The notes under the pieces: generated by a model
Database searches by the model: none
Told to the model about the DNA's origin: nothing
Seen by the model: the letters and a program-made list of their open reading frames with translations, nothing else
Part shown: positions 27,613 through 36,950 of the stretch, piece after piece
Layout: the number at the start of each line of letters is the position of its first letter
Position numbering within the stretch: position 1 is the first letter of the stretch
Made by a program: the position numbers and the translations under genes
Source: Cedecea sp000277545
Lineage (GTDB): Bacteria; Pseudomonadota; Gammaproteobacteria; Enterobacterales; Enterobacteriaceae
Assembly (NCBI GenBank): GCA_050847315.1
Contig: CP193791.1
Strand: one strand, 5' to 3'
Length of the DNA: 64,000 nt

Positions 27613-28638
27613 TCAGTCTTGTTGATTGACCTTACGTTCGATGGCTTTTAAGCGTTTGCTCATCTCATCGATGTTCATCACCAGGGCGGCGGTTTTACGC
27701 CACGCTTTGTTCGGTTGGAGCGGGATCCCCGAAGAGTAAACTCCCGGTTCAGTGATTGGACGCATCACCATTCCCATTCCTGTCACGGTCACCTTGTCAC
27801 AGATTTCCATATGGCCGTTGATTACGCTGGCACCACCAATCATGCAGTAACGGCCAATTTTAAGGCTGCCCGCCATGATAACGCCACCCGCAACCGCAGT
27901 ATTGTCGCCAATCACAACGTTATGTGCAATCTGGCACTGGTTATCAATGATAACACCATTGCCGATGATCGTGTCATCCAGGGCGCCGCGATCGATTGTC
28001 GTACAGGCACCAATTTCAACGCGATCGCCAATAATGACCCGGCCTAGCTGAGGAATTTTCACCCAGTTACCGCGATCGTTAGCGTAGCCAAAACCATCTG
28101 ACCCAATCACCGTGTTGGACTGAATCAAGCACTGAGCACCGATTTCGATGTTGTGATAGATGGAGACATTGGCCCATAAACGGCTACCCGCGCCGATTTT
28201 GGTATTTTTTCCTACAAAGCAGCCAGCGCCGATCACCACGTTATCGCCCAGCTCAACGCCTGATTCGATAACGGCATTTGCGCCGATAGAAACATTTTGA
28301 CCAAGCCTCGCGGTCGCATCAACAGCTGCGCTTGGCGCAATATTGCTTGCAGGCTGAGGCGTGGTATCAAGAATTTGCGCCATACGGGCATAGGTCAGGT
28401 AGGGATTCTTCACTACCAGCGCCGCGCTCTTAGCGTATGGAAGGTCGGCTTCGGTCATCACGACGGCAGAAGCCTGGCAGACAGCCAGCTGTTCACGATA
28501 GCGAGGGTTAACCATGAACGTAATGTGGCCAGACTGGGCAGTTTGCATAGATGCAACGCCGGTGATGACGATATCGCCATCACCGTGCAATTCTGCATCC
28601 AACTGCTGGGCTAATTCAGCCAGTCGAATTGAAGACAT
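27613..28638 (-). CDS. lpxD: UDP-3-O-(3-hydroxymyristoyl)glucosamine N-acyltransferase
   Basis: Third step of lipid A synthesis, adding the N-linked acyl chain. 341 residues, as in E. coli. An N-terminal uridine-binding domain (1-100) leads into a left-handed beta-helix of hexapeptide repeats (about 105-310; GQNVSIGANAVIESGVELG), with catalytic His in QIAHNVVIGDNTAVAGG (about 239), and a C-terminal helix with KRLKAIERKV that binds ACP. It starts 3 bases after skp and shares its transcript. Confidence 0.98.
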   Translation of the reverse strand: MSSIRLAELAQQLDAELHGDGDIVITGVASMQTAQSGHITFMVNPRYREQLAVCQASAVVMTEADLPYAKSAALVVKNPYLTYARMAQILDTTPQPASNIAPSAAVDATARLGQNVSIGANAVIESGVELGDNVVIGAGCFVGKNTKIGAGSRLWANVSIYHNIEIGAQCLIQSNTVIGSDGFGYANDRGNWVKIPQLGRVIIGDRVEIGACTTIDRGALDDTIIGNGVIIDNQCQIAHNVVIGDNTAVAGGVIMAGSLKIGRYCMIGGASVINGHMEICDKVTVTGMGMVMRPITEPGVYSSGIPLQPNKAWRKTAALVMNIDEMSKRLKAIERKVNQQD

Positions 28639-28641
28639 TAC

Positions 28642-29142
28642 TTATTTAACCTGTTTCAGTACGTCTGCAGTGATGTCTTTAACGTCGTTACCTGCGTAAG
28701 CAACGGTGTTTGCATCCAGAACAACATCATAGCCTTTATCGTCTGCAACTTTCTTCACAGCGGCCTGGATACGAGTAACCAGTTTGCTGCGCTCTTCGTT
28801 GGAACGACGGTTACGATCCTGCTCAAAAGCCTGTGCTTTTTCGGAGAACGACTGGCGCTGAGCCATGACGTCTTTTTCCATTTTGCTGCGATCTGAAGCT
28901 TTCATGGTTGAACCATCGCGCTGCAGGCGCTGCATTTTGGATTGCAGATCGTTTTCCATTCCCTGCAGTTCGCTGGCGCGGCCTTTGAACTCATTTTCCA
29001 GGGTTTTAGAAACACCGGTGTTTTGTGCGACCTGTTGGAACAGGTTGCCCATGTTAACTACTGCGATGCTGGAGGCAGCCTGAGCGCCGGCTGAAGCAAC
29101 CATAGCAATCCCGAGACCTGCGGCAACTAACCACTTTTTCAC
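28642..29142 (-). CDS. skp: Periplasmic chaperone Skp (OmpH)
   Basis: A trimeric jellyfish-shaped holdase that carries unfolded outer-membrane proteins to the BAM complex. 166 residues (E. coli 161). Signal peptide 1-23 ends AGAQAAS; mature regions are the trimerisation beta-strand (IAVVNMGNLFQQV) and long basic coiled-coil tentacles, ELQGMENDLQSKMQRLQ and the FEQDRNRRSNEERSKL return helix. The start is GTG with AAGGAG upstream, as in E. coli. It lies 124 bases downstream of bamA. Confidence 0.97.
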   Translation of the reverse strand: MKKWLVAAGLGIAMVASAGAQAASSIAVVNMGNLFQQVAQNTGVSKTLENEFKGRASELQGMENDLQSKMQRLQRDGSTMKASDRSKMEKDVMAQRQSFSEKAQAFEQDRNRRSNEERSKLVTRIQAAVKKVADDKGYDVVLDANTVAYAGNDVKDITADVLKQVK

Positions 29143-29266
29143 TATAAACTCCTTACCATCCCATAGGCGTCCGAAGACACTGTTTTTTTGCGAGCACCTG
29201 CCAACTGACTAAACGGCTAACAGGTGCAGCGCCTCACTGCTGTTGCGTTCCATCGCGCAGAACAAA

Positions 29267-31672
29267 TTACCAGGTTTTACCAATGTTAAACTGGAACTGT
29301 TCTGCCTTGTCTCCATCATATTTCTTATACGGCTGAGCATAAGAGAAGACCAGCGGCCCCAGAGGCGACATCCACTGCAGCGCAATACCTGCAGACATAC
29401 GGATGTTACTTGGCGTGCTGTAATCAGGTATACCTGCCGCTCTGGTCGCGTCGGTGTTCTCCCATTTGGTATCCCAAACGGTACCTGCATCGACAAACAG
29501 GGAAGTACGAACAGAGTTTGCGTACTTCTCACTCAGGAACGGCGTCGGGGTAATCAGCTCAAGGCTGGCCACACCCATGGCGTTGCCGCCCACCGCATCG
29601 TTAGAGTTACACACAGTACCAGTGCCACAGTTACGCTGGTTCGGGCCGTAATAAGCGGCTTTTGGACCAATGTTGTTTGACTGGAAACCACGCACGGTGC
29701 TGGAACCACCTGCATAGAAGTTCTCGTAGAACGGCAGTTCTTTACCACCCAGACCATCGCCGTAACCCCAACGGGTACGACCCAGCACAACCCACGTATG
29801 ATTGTCATTGATCGGGAAATAACTCGCCGTATCTAACGTCACTTTGTAGAACTCGTTATCGGAACCCGGAATGGTGACTTTACCATTCAGGTTGACGCGA
29901 GAACCATCCGTCGGGAAGTAACCGCGGTCAAGGTTGCTGTATGTCCAACCATAGTTCAGAGTGAAGTCATCTGCCGAGAAACTGTTGTCGTTGGCATTCA
30001 TAGTTGGGTGCTGACCCACAGAATCCAGGTAGCGCCACATAGCTATCTGCGGCTGCATGTTCGACAGATCGTTATGCACGTAACCCAAACCAAGGCGCAG
30101 CGTGTTGTATTCATTCACCGGGAAGCCCAGTGTTGTATCCAGCCCGTAGCTCTTGTTGGTGTAGTCAGACAGGTCCGCGTCATCAGCTTTAAAGTCGTTG
30201 AAGAAGATACGACCACCAAGGCTAACACCATCCACCGTAAAGTACGGATCGGTCGCTGACAGTTCCGCGTAGGTCTGGTAATCGTTTTTGGTGCCGCTGA
30301 TCCCAACCGAGTAGCCTGTACCCAACCAGTTATCCTGCTGAACACCGACCTGGAAGCTCACACCGCTTTCAGTACCGTAGCCAACACCGAAGTTGAAACT
30401 ACCGGTGTTACGCTCTTTCACTTTATAGACAACGTCAACCTGATCCGGGCTGCCGGATACGCGCTGGGTGTCCACATCGACGGTCTCGAAGTAACCCAAG
30501 CGGTTCAGACGTTCTTTACCGGCATCAACAAGGTTGCTGCCCAGCCACGCCCCTTCCATCTGGCGCATTTCACGGCGCAGAACGGCATCTTTACTGGTGT
30601 CGTTGCCTTCAAAGCGGATCTTACGCACGTAGTAACGGTTACCGGAGTCGACGTTAACGTGCAGCTTCACGGTTTTGTCAGCGTCATTAATTTCTGGCTG
30701 AGTCTGTACGCGCGGATAGGCGTAACCATAGCGACCCAGCAGTTTCTTAATGTCGTCTTCCATTTTAGTGACTTTGGTGCCGTTATACAGCTCACCCGGC
30801 TGCATCTTAGTCAGGCTTTCAATTTCCGCAGAATGCCCGGCCAGATTGCCTTTCACATCCACGCCGGCGATCTTGTACTGCTCGCCTTCGGTGATGTTGA
30901 TGGTCACATAAATGCTTTTCTTATCCGGCGTCAGGCTAACCTGCGTGGAGTCAATATTGAAACGCGCATAGCCGCGATCCAGATAGTAGCTACGCAGGGT
31001 TTCGAGGTCCCCCGCCAGCTTTTGCTTCTGGTATTTACGATCGCCGACAACGTTCCACCACGGCACTTCATCACGCAGTTGGAAACGGGAGATCAGCTCA
31101 TCCGTGGTAAACGCGTGGTTACCGACGATGTTGATCTGCTGGATTTTTGCGGAGACGCCTTCCTGGAACACCAGTTTTAGGTCAACACGGTTACGCGGCA
31201 GCGGCGTGACGACAGCTTTGACGCTGGCGCTGTATTTCCCGACGCTGTAGTAGAAATCTTCCAGCCCTTTCTCGATGTCGCCGAGGGTCGTGCGGTCGAG
31301 GGATTCCCCCACGCGTACCCCGGAAGCTTCAAGGTTCTGCTTCAGCATGTCATCTTTCACCGACTTGTTGCCGGAGAAGGTGATGCTGGCAATGGTTGGA
31401 CGCTCTTTGACCTGCACAAGCAGCGTATTACCATCACGCAGAACTCGCACATCCTCAAAGTTGCCGGTGGCAAACAGTGAGCGGATTGTATTACTGATAT
31501 CCTCGTCAGAGACGGTGTCGCCTACGCGCACCGGCATACTGAGGAGGGCCGCACCGACGGCGACTCGCTGCAGGCCTTCGAAATGAATGTCTTTCACCAC
31601 GAACCCGTCTGCACCGTATACGGTGGCGCTGCTAAACAGCAGCGTCGCTATGAGGAGCTTTTTCATCGCCAT
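29267..31672 (-). CDS. bamA: Outer-membrane protein assembly factor BamA
   Basis: Essential Omp85 protein that folds beta-barrels into the outer membrane. 801 residues (E. coli 810). Signal peptide 1-20 (LFSSATVYG), five POTRA domains (about 21-420), and a 16-strand barrel ending in a C-terminal aromatic (FNIGKTW). The loop 6 VRGF motif is present (STVRGFQSNN). The loop after it is shorter than in E. coli but keeps two Cys (NCGTGTVC). It lies 33 bases after rseP. A possible sigma-E promoter (GGAACT, 17 bases, TCGAAA) lies inside rseP at 32584-32612. Confidence 0.97.
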   Translation of the reverse strand: MAMKKLLIATLLFSSATVYGADGFVVKDIHFEGLQRVAVGAALLSMPVRVGDTVSDEDISNTIRSLFATGNFEDVRVLRDGNTLLVQVKERPTIASITFSGNKSVKDDMLKQNLEASGVRVGESLDRTTLGDIEKGLEDFYYSVGKYSASVKAVVTPLPRNRVDLKLVFQEGVSAKIQQINIVGNHAFTTDELISRFQLRDEVPWWNVVGDRKYQKQKLAGDLETLRSYYLDRGYARFNIDSTQVSLTPDKKSIYVTINITEGEQYKIAGVDVKGNLAGHSAEIESLTKMQPGELYNGTKVTKMEDDIKKLLGRYGYAYPRVQTQPEINDADKTVKLHVNVDSGNRYYVRKIRFEGNDTSKDAVLRREMRQMEGAWLGSNLVDAGKERLNRLGYFETVDVDTQRVSGSPDQVDVVYKVKERNTGSFNFGVGYGTESGVSFQVGVQQDNWLGTGYSVGISGTKNDYQTYAELSATDPYFTVDGVSLGGRIFFNDFKADDADLSDYTNKSYGLDTTLGFPVNEYNTLRLGLGYVHNDLSNMQPQIAMWRYLDSVGQHPTMNANDNSFSADDFTLNYGWTYSNLDRGYFPTDGSRVNLNGKVTIPGSDNEFYKVTLDTASYFPINDNHTWVVLGRTRWGYGDGLGGKELPFYENFYAGGSSTVRGFQSNNIGPKAAYYGPNQRNCGTGTVCNSNDAVGGNAMGVASLELITPTPFLSEKYANSVRTSLFVDAGTVWDTKWENTDATRAAGIPDYSTPSNIRMSAGIALQWMSPLGPLVFSYAQPYKKYDGDKAEQFQFNIGKTW

Positions 31673-31705
31673 CGTTGTTATGCGTTCTTCCTAACCTAAT
31701 TCTCT

Positions 31706-33058
31706 CTATAAACGAGAGAAATCATTGAAAAGTGCAAGCCCCATTAATAGCACCAGCAAAATAGAGCCAATGCGATAACTGAAGTCCTGAACTCGCTCGG
31801 AAACCGGAGTGCCTTTCAGTTTCTCAACCGCCAAAAAGAGCAGGTGCCCGCCGTCAAGGACGGGAAGAGGAAACAGGTTAATGATCCCTAAGTTGACGCT
31901 GATAAGCGCCAGGAACATCAGAAAGTAAATTAACCCATATTCCGCCGACATACCTGCCCCCTGAGCTATGGAGATTGGCCCACTGAGGTTGTTCAGTTTT
32001 ACATCACCGGTTATTAATTTCCCCAGCATGTTGACCGTCAGCTTCATCAGTTGCCAGGTTTTATCCGTGGCTTCTGCTACAGCGGTAAACGGCCCATACT
32101 GACGCACTGTTTTGTACTCGTCGGGCAGCGGGATAATTTTAGGTACTACCCCTGCAAACCCTTCTGCCTTCGCTTTACCCGGTTTTGTATCCGGTATCAG
32201 CGTCAAAGACAAGGGGCTCCCCTGTCTTTCAATCTCTAAGGCTAGCGGTTGACCTGGATTGTCACGCACCAGGTTAACAAACTCACTCCATTGAAGGAGT
32301 GGCTGACCGTTGACTTTAACGATCCTGTCCCCCGCTTGCAAACCTGCCTTATTGGCCGCGGACTGCGGCTGAACTTCGTCCAGCACGTTTTCAATTTGCG
32401 GACCACGGGGCCTGAATCCAAGTGATACGACCGGATCCTGCTTATCAGGCTCAAACTGCCAATGGCTTAGATCAAGGGTGACATCACGCGTTTGATTTGT
32501 CCCAAACGGCGCATAAGACACTCTCGCGCTCGCATCGCCAATCTTACCGATTAAAGCTAAACGAACAGCATCCCAATCAGGCGTTTCGATACCATCTATC
32601 GCTTTTAGTTCCATGCCGGCGCTAATTTGTGCTTCCGCCGCGATAGAGTTGGGGGTTATTTCACCGATCACTGGACGCAGGCTGGGAATGCCAATGATAA
32701 ACACCAGCCAATAGGCAAAGATAGCGAAGATGAAGTTAGCGATTGGGCCAGCGGCGATAATCGCCGCTCGCTGAGAAACCGTTTTATTGTTAAAAGCAGC
32801 ATGACGCATCTCCGGCAGCACCGGCTCAACGCGTTCATCCAGCATTTTAACGTAGCCACCCAGCGGGATCAGCGCGATAACAAATTCGGTTCCCTGACGG
32901 TCAGTACGACGCCAAAGCGCCTTACCAAACCCGATGGAGAAGCGTTCCACACGAACGCCACAGCGGCGAGCAACCCAAAAATGGCCGAACTCGTGCACGG
33001 TAATTAAAACACCCAGTGCAACGATAAACGCAGCCAAATTCCAGAGTATGCTCAACAT
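31706..33058 (-). CDS. rseP: Site-2 protease RseP
   Basis: An inner-membrane zinc protease that makes the second cut in anti-sigma factor RseA, freeing sigma-E, and also clears signal-peptide remnants. 450 residues, as in E. coli. The zinc motif HEFGH is at 22-26 in the first transmembrane segment; the third ligand is Asp in PLPVLDGGHLLF near 402. Two periplasmic PDZ domains occupy about 115-310 (second one with GLQAGDRIVKVNGQPL). Four hydrophobic segments in all. It follows cdsA by 11 bases and precedes bamA, a sigma-E target, in one transcript. Confidence 0.98.
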   Translation of the reverse strand: MLSILWNLAAFIVALGVLITVHEFGHFWVARRCGVRVERFSIGFGKALWRRTDRQGTEFVIALIPLGGYVKMLDERVEPVLPEMRHAAFNNKTVSQRAAIIAAGPIANFIFAIFAYWLVFIIGIPSLRPVIGEITPNSIAAEAQISAGMELKAIDGIETPDWDAVRLALIGKIGDASARVSYAPFGTNQTRDVTLDLSHWQFEPDKQDPVVSLGFRPRGPQIENVLDEVQPQSAANKAGLQAGDRIVKVNGQPLLQWSEFVNLVRDNPGQPLALEIERQGSPLSLTLIPDTKPGKAKAEGFAGVVPKIIPLPDEYKTVRQYGPFTAVAEATDKTWQLMKLTVNMLGKLITGDVKLNNLSGPISIAQGAGMSAEYGLIYFLMFLALISVNLGIINLFPLPVLDGGHLLFLAVEKLKGTPVSERVQDFSYRIGSILLVLLMGLALFNDFSRL

Positions 33059-33069
33059 AAAACCTTCCG

Positions 33070-33927
33070 TTAAATCGTCCTGAATACCAGAAGCAGCAGA
33101 CAGGCAAACACCGGCACTGCCGCTGTCAGGCTGTCAATGCGGTCAAGAATACCACCATGTCCCGGGATAAGGTGACCACTATCTTTAATCCCTGCTTCGC
33201 GTTTGAACATACTTTCGGTCAAATCACCTAAAACGGAAGCCAGCGCGGCAACAATGGAACAGGTTAGCAGAACAACAGGTGCCACGTTCAAATTCGCCCA
33301 CATGCCGAACAACAACGAGATGACGGCAGAAGTCGCAAGGCCACCAATAAACCCTTGCCAGGTCTTGCCAGGAGAAACCTTTGGCGCAAGTTTATGCTTG
33401 CCAAACATCTTCCCGAAGACATAAGCGCCAGAGTCTGCGCCCCAGACCAGGAACATCACATACAGTAACCAAACAGAGCCGCTGTAGTGGTTAATATCAT
33501 AATGCCAGCTGCGCAACGCTACCATGCCCCAGAAGAAGGGAACAATGGTCAGCAGGCCAAAGACCAGGCGAAGCGGTTTGGAATTACGCCACAGCGCCGC
33601 AGAAGCCGGATAGAACAGAACCAGCAACAGCGCCGCTACCCACCACACTAGCGATGCCCAGAGTGAGAATTCGATTATCGGCAAATGCACCGAATGCCGA
33701 TACTCCGGCAACGAAATCAGCATGACGGCAAGCAACAGACCACATAGCACCGCCAACCAGACACGTTGCGAACGCGCAACAAAACCGGCGAGTTGCCCCC
33801 ATTCCCATGCGGCCAGCATACAAATCACCAGCGTAGCAATCGCAAATCCTACTGGCGGAAGCCAAAACAGCGCCGCGATGACAACGGGAATCATAATAAA
33901 CGCGGAAATCAGGCGATACTTCAGCAA
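33070..33927 (-). CDS. cdsA: Phosphatidate cytidylyltransferase (CDP-diglyceride synthase)
   Basis: An inner-membrane enzyme making CDP-diacylglycerol from phosphatidate and CTP, the precursor of all phospholipids. 285 residues, as in E. coli, with about eight hydrophobic segments. The family signature SMFKREAGIKDSGHLIPGHG, ending in ILDRIDS, is near the C-terminus (about 235-265). The start is TTG (33927), giving (M)LKYRLISAF as in E. coli, with GGGGGT upstream. It lies 18 bases after uppS. Confidence 0.96.
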   Translation of the reverse strand: MLKYRLISAFIMIPVVIAALFWLPPVGFAIATLVICMLAAWEWGQLAGFVARSQRVWLAVLCGLLLAVMLISLPEYRHSVHLPIIEFSLWASLVWWVAALLLVLFYPASAALWRNSKPLRLVFGLLTIVPFFWGMVALRSWHYDINHYSGSVWLLYVMFLVWGADSGAYVFGKMFGKHKLAPKVSPGKTWQGFIGGLATSAVISLLFGMWANLNVAPVVLLTCSIVAALASVLGDLTESMFKREAGIKDSGHLIPGHGGILDRIDSLTAAVPVFACLLLLVFRTI

Positions 33928-33945
33928 AAGTGACCCCCAACAGGC

Positions 33946-34698
33946 TTATTCACCACCAGGTGCTGTGCCACCAAAACGACGCTCTCGGTTTGCAAAAGCA
34001 TTTAGCGCACCTTCAAAGTCTTGTTCATCGAAATCAGGCCAAAGAACATCGGTAAAATAAAGTTCCGCATAGGCAATTTGCCAGATGAGGAAGTTACTGA
34101 TGCGATGCTCTCCTCCTGTCCTAATTACTAAATCTACGGGAGCCAGCTCATGCATGCAGATCTGCTGACCGAGCAGTTCTTCATCTATCTGATCCGGGCG
34201 CAATAAGCCTTCCTGCACCTGCGACGCAAGCTGTCGCACTCCCTGAATGATATCCCAACGCCCGCCATAATTCGCAGCGATATTGAGCGTCAGCCCAGTG
34301 TTCTCACTGGTTAATGCTTCAGCTTTTTTGATTCTTTCCTGCAGGCGGAGATTAAATCGGCTGGTATCGCCGATAATACGCAAGCGAACATTATGACGGT
34401 GCAGGCTTTTCACCTCACTGTCTAATGCCCAGACGAACAGCTCCATCAACGCGGTCACTTCCTGAGCGGGGCGGTTCCAGTTCTCGCTGCTAAAAGCGTA
34501 AAGCGTCAGCGCATCGATACCGTTATTCGCTGCAAAAGTCACAGCGCGGCGTACCGATTTCGCGCCAGCTTTATGACCGAAAACCCTCATTTTACCCTGA
34601 CGCTTAGCCCATCGGCCGTTGCCATCCATGATGATGGCAACATGGCGGGCGCCATGCGTAGTTAAGGATTCGCTTAATTGTTGATTAGCAGACAACAT
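33946..34698 (-). CDS. uppS: Undecaprenyl diphosphate synthase (UppS/IspU)
   Basis: cis-Prenyltransferase that extends farnesyl diphosphate to C55, the lipid carrier for peptidoglycan and O-antigen. 250 residues (E. coli 253). The catalytic Asp 25 is in AIIMDGNGRWAK; further conserved parts are GHKAGAKSVRR, TLYAFSSENWNRP and the C-terminal VIRTGGEHRISNFLIWQ and WPDF. The ATG at 34698 matches the family N-terminus; AGGGAA is 13 bases upstream, a weak ribosome-binding site. An in-frame extension to 34791 crosses the dxr terminator and is rejected. Confidence 0.95.
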   Translation of the reverse strand: MLSANQQLSESLTTHGARHVAIIMDGNGRWAKRQGKMRVFGHKAGAKSVRRAVTFAANNGIDALTLYAFSSENWNRPAQEVTALMELFVWALDSEVKSLHRHNVRLRIIGDTSRFNLRLQERIKKAEALTSENTGLTLNIAANYGGRWDIIQGVRQLASQVQEGLLRPDQIDEELLGQQICMHELAPVDLVIRTGGEHRISNFLIWQIAYAELYFTDVLWPDFDEQDFEGALNAFANRERRFGGTAPGGE

Positions 34699-34760
34699 AA
34701 CGCGTAATGATTCCCTGAAAAAAATTAAGCGGTACTCAGGAATATTGAAGCCTGGTGCAT

Positions 34761-34787
34761 AAAAAAGCCGTGTTGTGACACGGCTTT
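34761..34787 (-). terminator. Terminator between dxr and uppS
   Basis: On the minus strand AAAGCCGTGT and ACACGGCTTT form a 10-bp stem with a 4-base loop, followed by TTTATGC. It lies about 100 bases after the dxr stop and about 60 before the uppS start. Confidence 0.75.
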
Positions 34788-34884
34788 CCACTCAACGCTC
34801 AGTCACATCTGGCGATTAAGTGGCGCAGACTATATCACTGAAGCACAAAGCGAACAAATGGCGGTACTTCAGCCGGATGAATTA

Positions 34885-36084
34885 TCACCGGCTTGAGAGG
34901 TGCATCACTTGTTTCCTGGCGATTTCACGAGCAACAGCGTCCACACTAAGCACTTCATCCACACTTTGTGGATCAGTTAAATTCATTTGATCCAGCACGC
35001 TGCGGTTCAGCACGGCGATATCGGTAAATCTGACCTGCTGATTCAGGAACGCCTCAACAACCACTTCGTTTGCCGCATTTAGTGCGGTTGTCGCCGCCTG
35101 CCCCTGCGCGCTGGCATCAATGGCTAACTTAAGGCATGGATAGCGCTCAAAATCAGGTTCCATGAAAGTCAGCGAACCGATTTTGCAGAAATCGAGTGGT
35201 GTAACACCAGATTCTACGCGCGCGGGGTAAGCCATCGCATGGGCAATAGGCGTACGCATGTCGGGCTCACCAAGCTGAGCCAGCACGCTGCCATCGCGGT
35301 AACGAACCATAGAATGAATGACAGACTGAGGGTGAATCAGCACTTCCATTTGTGCAGCTGAAGCGTTGAACAACCAGCGAGCTTCAATGTATTCGAGACC
35401 TTTGTTCATCATAGTGGCAGAGTCGACGGAAATCTTACGCCCCATCGACCAGTTCGGGTGGCTGCATGCCTGATCCGGCGTCATCGCCGCCAGGTCTGCA
35501 TAAGCCGTTTCCCGGAACGGGCCACCCGATCCGGTGAGGATAATAGACGACACGCCATTATCTTCGAGGCTAGCGTATCCCAGGTTACGCTGGATTGTTT
35601 CCGGCATACTCTGAAAAATGGCGTTATGTTCGCTATCGATAGGCAACAACTGCGCTTTGCTACGAGCAACCGCTTCCATAAACAAACGCCCGCAGGTAAT
35701 CAGCGACTCTTTGTTCGCCAGCAGAACCTGCTTACCGGCGGAGATAGCGGCAAGCGTTGAAGACAGCCCTGCCACGCCCACAATAGCAGCCATCACCTGA
35801 TCCACTTCGTCAAGCGTAGCAACTTCGCAAGCGGCCTGCTCACCGGCCAAGACTTCAGTTTTACTCCCCTGCTCTTTCAGGGTACGACGGACTTCCGCCG
35901 CCGCAGACTCACTGGCCATGACCGCATACTTCGGCGAGAACGCCAGGCACTGCTCCACCATTTTCCCGACATTAGTGCCCGCAACCAGAGCCGTAACGGC
36001 AAATTTTTCAGGATTATGACGAACGACGCTAAGCGTGCTGACGCCAATAGAGCCGGTGGAACCAAGAATAGTGAGCTGCTTCAT
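34885..36084 (-). CDS. dxr: 1-deoxy-D-xylulose 5-phosphate reductoisomerase
   Basis: Second step of the MEP isoprenoid pathway (DXP to MEP, NADPH-dependent), the target of fosmidomycin. 399 residues (E. coli 398). The Rossmann motif GSTGSIG is at 8-14; metal-binding acids are in LLPIDSEHNAIFQ (about 150) and at the end of the GLEYIEARWLF helix (about 231). The flexible loop HPNWSMGRKISVDSATMMNKG is intact. Cytosolic. The product feeds uppS, the next gene, through farnesyl diphosphate. Confidence 0.98.
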   Translation of the reverse strand: MKQLTILGSTGSIGVSTLSVVRHNPEKFAVTALVAGTNVGKMVEQCLAFSPKYAVMASESAAAEVRRTLKEQGSKTEVLAGEQAACEVATLDEVDQVMAAIVGVAGLSSTLAAISAGKQVLLANKESLITCGRLFMEAVARSKAQLLPIDSEHNAIFQSMPETIQRNLGYASLEDNGVSSIILTGSGGPFRETAYADLAAMTPDQACSHPNWSMGRKISVDSATMMNKGLEYIEARWLFNASAAQMEVLIHPQSVIHSMVRYRDGSVLAQLGEPDMRTPIAHAMAYPARVESGVTPLDFCKIGSLTFMEPDFERYPCLKLAIDASAQGQAATTALNAANEVVVEAFLNQQVRFTDIAVLNRSVLDQMNLTDPQSVDEVLSVDAVAREIARKQVMHLSSR

Positions 36085-36185
36085 GAGGTACTCGGGGTCG
36101 TAAAATGAAGGATTAATGGCGCAATAGTTTGCGGCGCGGGACGCCCATTGTCTACGCCTTTACTTGACGTTTTTATAAAGCAAAA

Positions 36186-36232
36186 CGCCGCCCGTAAACG
36201 CTTCGCGGTGCGCGAGGGCTTACTGGGCGGCG
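36186..36232 (-). terminator. Possible terminator after frr
   Basis: CGCCGCCC (36186-36193) pairs with GGGCGGCG (36225-36232) around a 31-base loop that itself contains GC-rich complementarity; on the minus strand TTTTGC follows. The loop is longer than usual. Confidence 0.5.
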
Positions 36233-36254
36233 AATTTTCCACAGAAATTGTGGA

Positions 36255-36812
36255 TTAGAACTGCATCAGCTCGGTTTCTTTTTCAGACAGAGCCGCATCC
36301 ACTTTCTTGATAGCAGCATCAGTCAGCTTCTGCACGTCGTCCTGAGAACGGCGATCGTCATCTTCACTGATCTCTTTGTCTTTCAACAGCGCTTTAACTT
36401 TATCGTTAGCGTCGCGGCGAACGTTACGAACAGCCACGCGTGCGCCTTCGGCTTCGCCACGTACCACTTTGATCAGGTCTTTACGACGCTCTTCGGTCAG
36501 CGGAGGCAGTGGAACACGGATATCGGTGCCCGCAGAGCTTGGGTTCAGACCAAGGTCAGAGGCCATGATCGCTTTCTCTACCGCCGGGCCCATAGAACGA
36601 TCGAAGACGTTGATCTTCAGAGTACGGGTATCTTCAACGGTGACGCTGGCCAGCTGGCGCAGCGGCGTTGGTGTGCCGTAGTATTCTACGACGATGCCGT
36701 CCAGCAGGCTTGGAGAAGCGCGGCCGGTACGGATTTTGCTGATTTGGTTTTTAAACGCTTCGACGCATTTATCCATACGCACTTCAGCATCTTTTCTGAT
36801 ATCGCTAATCAC
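36255..36812 (-). CDS. frr: Ribosome recycling factor
   Basis: Splits the post-termination ribosome together with EF-G. 185 residues, as in E. coli. A three-helix bundle mimicking tRNA, with conserved KIRTGRASPSLLDGI, the hinge/beta domain VEYYGTPTPLRQLASVTVED, and PPLTEERRKDLIKVVRGEAEGARVAVRNVRRDAND in the long third helix. The start is GTG with AAGGA upstream, as in E. coli frr. It lies 138 bases after pyrH. Confidence 0.98.
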   Translation of the reverse strand: MISDIRKDAEVRMDKCVEAFKNQISKIRTGRASPSLLDGIVVEYYGTPTPLRQLASVTVEDTRTLKINVFDRSMGPAVEKAIMASDLGLNPSSAGTDIRVPLPPLTEERRKDLIKVVRGEAEGARVAVRNVRRDANDKVKALLKDKEISEDDDRRSQDDVQKLTDAAIKKVDAALSEKETELMQF

Positions 36813-36950
36813 GTTACGAATCCTTGAAAACTGGTTTAAGGCAGACCACGCTTATTCTCTGCAGCTGCAACGCCGCAGGCTAAGTATAGCCCTGTTTATT
36901 CCTGGCTGTAGATAAAGCCAAATCTTACCCTGATTACCGGGCAACTGAAA

